Shown piece after piece: positions 61,165 to 64,000 of a stretch of DNA of 64,000 nucleotides (position 1 is the stretch's first letter; each line of letters starts with the position of its first letter). Both the position numbers and the translations under genes were made by a program. The DNA lies in contig NC_135187.1 in NCBI RefSeq assembly GCF_041146795.1, forward strand, positions 18,882,056 to 18,946,055. The letters are read 5' to 3'. Source of the stretch: Maylandia zebra (taxonomy: Eukaryota; Chordata; Actinopteri; Cichliformes; Cichlidae). Under the pieces are notes generated by a model. That model was not told the origin of the DNA. It saw only the letters and a program-made list of their open reading frames with translations, and did no database searches.

Positions 61165-63690
61165 CATGAAGAACACCCTCCTCCCTACCAACCTGTATGG
61201 CAGTAACTAATGTGGTCAATGCCCCAAATGCCACTGCAGTTACTAATGCAATGTGTCACCTACTCTCTGAAACAAGAAAATATGCCCTGCACTCGCCACC
61301 CCACTCGTCCACTTTTAACAAATTCATTGCCATCACACTGATCTTTCTTTGCGGTTCTGCCTCTTTTCCTCCATTATGGTTCTGCTGCTACCCGGGGAAG
61401 CCTCCTAACCACTTTGTCTTACTTTCTGCCATCGAGCTTGTTACATCTATCGTATTATTGATAGATCAGTGATCGCAGGTATTAGAAACATTAGAGCACC
61501 CTTCCTTGCGTTGTCATCATCTTTACACCGTGTAGACATGAGTTTCATCTGGAGGAAGTGATCACTTCTCTTTTCTGGGATAGCTTAAGTCTTTAATGTT
61601 GCATTTCTAATACCAGTCTTCTGTTTTTGTTCAATTTTTTTATAACTTTGTTGATTATTGTTTACTGTAATTTTGTCAAACTTGTGGATGCACATGCTAG
61701 CATATTTAGGCGGCCTAAAAGTTAAAGAGTTACACATTCAATCTGCAGTAGAGCAGAAAAAGTTGGTTGGAGGAGTGTGTTCTTGTTAATCTCAGAAAGA
61801 GGAAAGGTGGAGGGGGCAGAGAGAAATTGTAGATTCTGTCTCTCTTGTTGTTTCTAGGGCCCTTTATCTCGTAGCTGGGAGGGGGGGGAGAATAGTTGGT
61901 CCTTATAACCCCACTCCCTCCATTAAACCCAACGTAGCACTAGTGCATAGCTTCTCACACCACCTTGTCTCCATTCTGGGCCCGTGCCTGCTCCTAGCTG
62001 TCCTTCGTGGCATTGTGCAATGTTTCACAGTATTTACTCTGTGAGTTGTCTGCAAGGACCAGTGCTGCGCAGCAAATCCCCTTGTGTCTATAAACACAGC
62101 GCAGAGGCCTCTACGGTACACGTCAGTGTCACCAACTGCCCACTTCATGATGTGTCCGTCCATAAACCTTGTGTAGACCACCCTTTTGTTGTCATACTGC
62201 GGTCTCTTGGGTTTCTGTTTTTCAACGATTTATTCTTGTGCGGTTACTTTTTCCATTGTGTCAATGTTGCTCGACTGCTGGGTTTGCACTGGGGGTAAAT
62301 CGAAGGTGATAGCAGTGAGTGGGGAGTTGCAATATGTAAAGTTGCTTCTTAATTAATATCGGAATCATAAATGTTTGACATCTTCTCTTGATTAGAAAGT
62401 GCTTTAGACACGGCGGTGTGTCATTCTGTACAAAGCCCGGCCCGGGTTTGCTGTCTGGTGACAGATTACATCCTTCGACTTATTCACACGCATTTATCCG
62501 TGTGTTTTGTTGTTTTTGGCTTTTTTTTAACACACATTTCCACAATTAAACACACACACGCCACTGACTTGTCGTCTCCCTCCCCACCTTCCCCTATTCC
62601 CTGTAAGACCTAAACATCACTGTACATGAACATACACACAGTCTGTTACACATCATCCACACCTTTGTCAAGCACACACTCTGTCCCACCGACACACAGC
62701 CCCCCCTAATTGTTACACACACATGCGCACACACACATACAGAGTACTTTTAGTAAATAACTCTTTTTACAGGTCTGTCTTACTCATGCCTTGCACTAAT
62801 GATGTTCATGAATATATCTTGTCATGATTTCAGCCAGTGTGATATATAAATATATATATATATATATATAAATATATAAATATAAATATATAAATAATAT
62901 ACTGTAAATAAGGTGTTGCAGTGTAGTCTACCTTTTTCAATTTACCAGTGACAGGACTAATGCTTGCTAGGGAGTTGTCTAGATAATCATAAAAAAGTGT
63001 ACAGTTAGCAGGAAGGGGAAAAAAAACAGCTACAATCTGGGTTTGGAGTTTTGTTGCTGTTCCTTTTTTTCTTTGTCTTTTTTTTTTTTTTTTTTTTACA
63101 CATATAAATGGTTAAATTATAATCAGTGGTGGTCTTTATAAATGTATCTAGTGTTTATTAACAACAACAAAAAAATGAAATTGCATTTATTTAGTCATCT
63201 GTCTTGTATATTTCTGTCATAAAAAATATATCCAAACATGTTTTGTTTTTTTGTTTTTTAAGATTATCTCTTTACTTTACACTTCTCCATTTTTTTCTTG
63301 TCTATGCCTTGTCCAGAACTATTCCTCCTCCTACTCCTCCCTGTAAGTAGACGTGAGCTTTCAGAGGCACAGGTTGTAAAACTCCAGAGGAGTCGGACAC
63401 CACGCTGCACAGTTTTTGAGCTTTCCTCTGTCTGTCCTACTACATCTCGCTAACATTGTGACGATAATTGTAGGAACAGTAAAACAACTATCAGCTGGCA
63501 CAATGGCGGTTTATGAATAGATGATTTAACACATAATAAGGATGCAAATTGTAATTTTTTTTTAATTTTTTTTGTTTTGCAGTGAACACTTATTTGCAGC
63601 CAGAAACATTTAAATGCAAGCATTTTACAGTACTGTTATGTAATGACCAAATAAATACTGAAATAAATTTGATCATTTATTATTGTAATC
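61165..63690 (+). other. rab5a: rab5a 3' untranslated region (inferred)
   Basis: About 2.5 kb of non-coding sequence after the stop, with CA-rich (62620-62750) and TA-rich (62841-62900) low-complexity zones and long T tracts. Two AATAAA signals at 63650-63655 and 63662-63667 suggest cleavage near 63690. Confidence 0.55.
62841..62900. repeat. (TA)n-rich tract
   Basis: Imperfect TATATAAA/TATATA array in the rab5a 3'UTR. Confidence 0.9.
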
Positions 63691-64000
63691 AGGCGGTGTG
63701 CATGCATGTGCGTGCCTTTATTTCCTCTGGGCCTCAATAGCTTTTTTTATTTTATTTTTTTTACTTTTTGTCTACTACTCTATATATCTGTTTGTTTTGT
63801 CCTCTGGAGGTTATGACCCACACTTTTACTTCCCTCATACTCATCATGAAACTGATGAAAGCTTCTAATCATCATCAATCCTGAACTTTAACCTTTTTTT
63901 TATTGTTGTTGTTTGGGTGAGCATACTTAAGACATTTCCACATGTTCACTGATATGATGTGAAAATATTTTTAAGGGTCTATAAATATATTTCTAAATGG
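63691..64000. other. sequence beyond rab5a, nothing recognised
   Basis: AT-rich, T-tract-containing sequence to the window end with no gene seen. Confidence 0.4.

Overview
The window is nuclear DNA from a teleost fish, probably a percomorph and possibly a cichlid. It carries split vertebrate genes with GT-AG introns, long AT-rich intergenic DNA, many microsatellites, and fish-typical transposons (a Rex3/RTE retrotransposon, an L2/Rex1-type LINE, hAT MITEs, Tc1 remains). There is no bacterial, phage or CRISPR material. Gene names rest on protein similarity recalled from the vertebrate orthologues; no search was run.

Layout. (1) 1-15750, + strand: the 3' half of runx1t1 (ETO/MTG8), with seven coding exons from 2042 to 11780 carrying the NHR2, NHR3 and MYND regions, then a ~4 kb AT-rich 3'UTR. 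The NHR1/TAFH exons lie upstream of the window. (2) 16055-24428: a transposon nest. A minus-strand L2/Rex1-type LINE is interrupted by a full-length Rex3 copy with an intact 1061-codon ORF and a perfect 12-bp target duplication, and by one hAT MITE. A second hAT MITE lies at its 5' edge. (3) 24429-48210: gene-poor DNA with decayed repeats (a Tc1 remnant, LINE tails, a TTAA-flanked MITE, paired perfect palindromes) and a few stretches that could be conserved regulatory DNA. (4) 48340-49286, minus strand: lrrc69-like leucine-rich repeat gene whose fourth exon appears frameshifted. (5) 50113-54696, minus strand: otud6b, all eight coding exons, a deubiquitinase of the OTU family. One intron is mostly a hAT MITE, and another repeat abuts a splice donor. 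(6) 55760-63690, + strand: rab5a, with a CpG-rich untranslated first exon, five coding exons, one GC-AG intron and a ~2.5 kb 3'UTR.

Gene relations. otud6b and lrrc69 are in tandem and converge on runx1t1, as in human 8q21, but slc26a7, which lies between LRRC69 and RUNX1T1 in human, is not seen here. otud6b and rab5a are head-to-head, about 1.06 kb apart. The genes have unrelated jobs: transcriptional co-repression, deubiquitination and early endosome traffic. I found no new multi-gene system. The most notable items are the possibly intact Rex3 copy, the nested insertions, the lrrc69 frameshift, the rab5a GC donor and the changed synteny.
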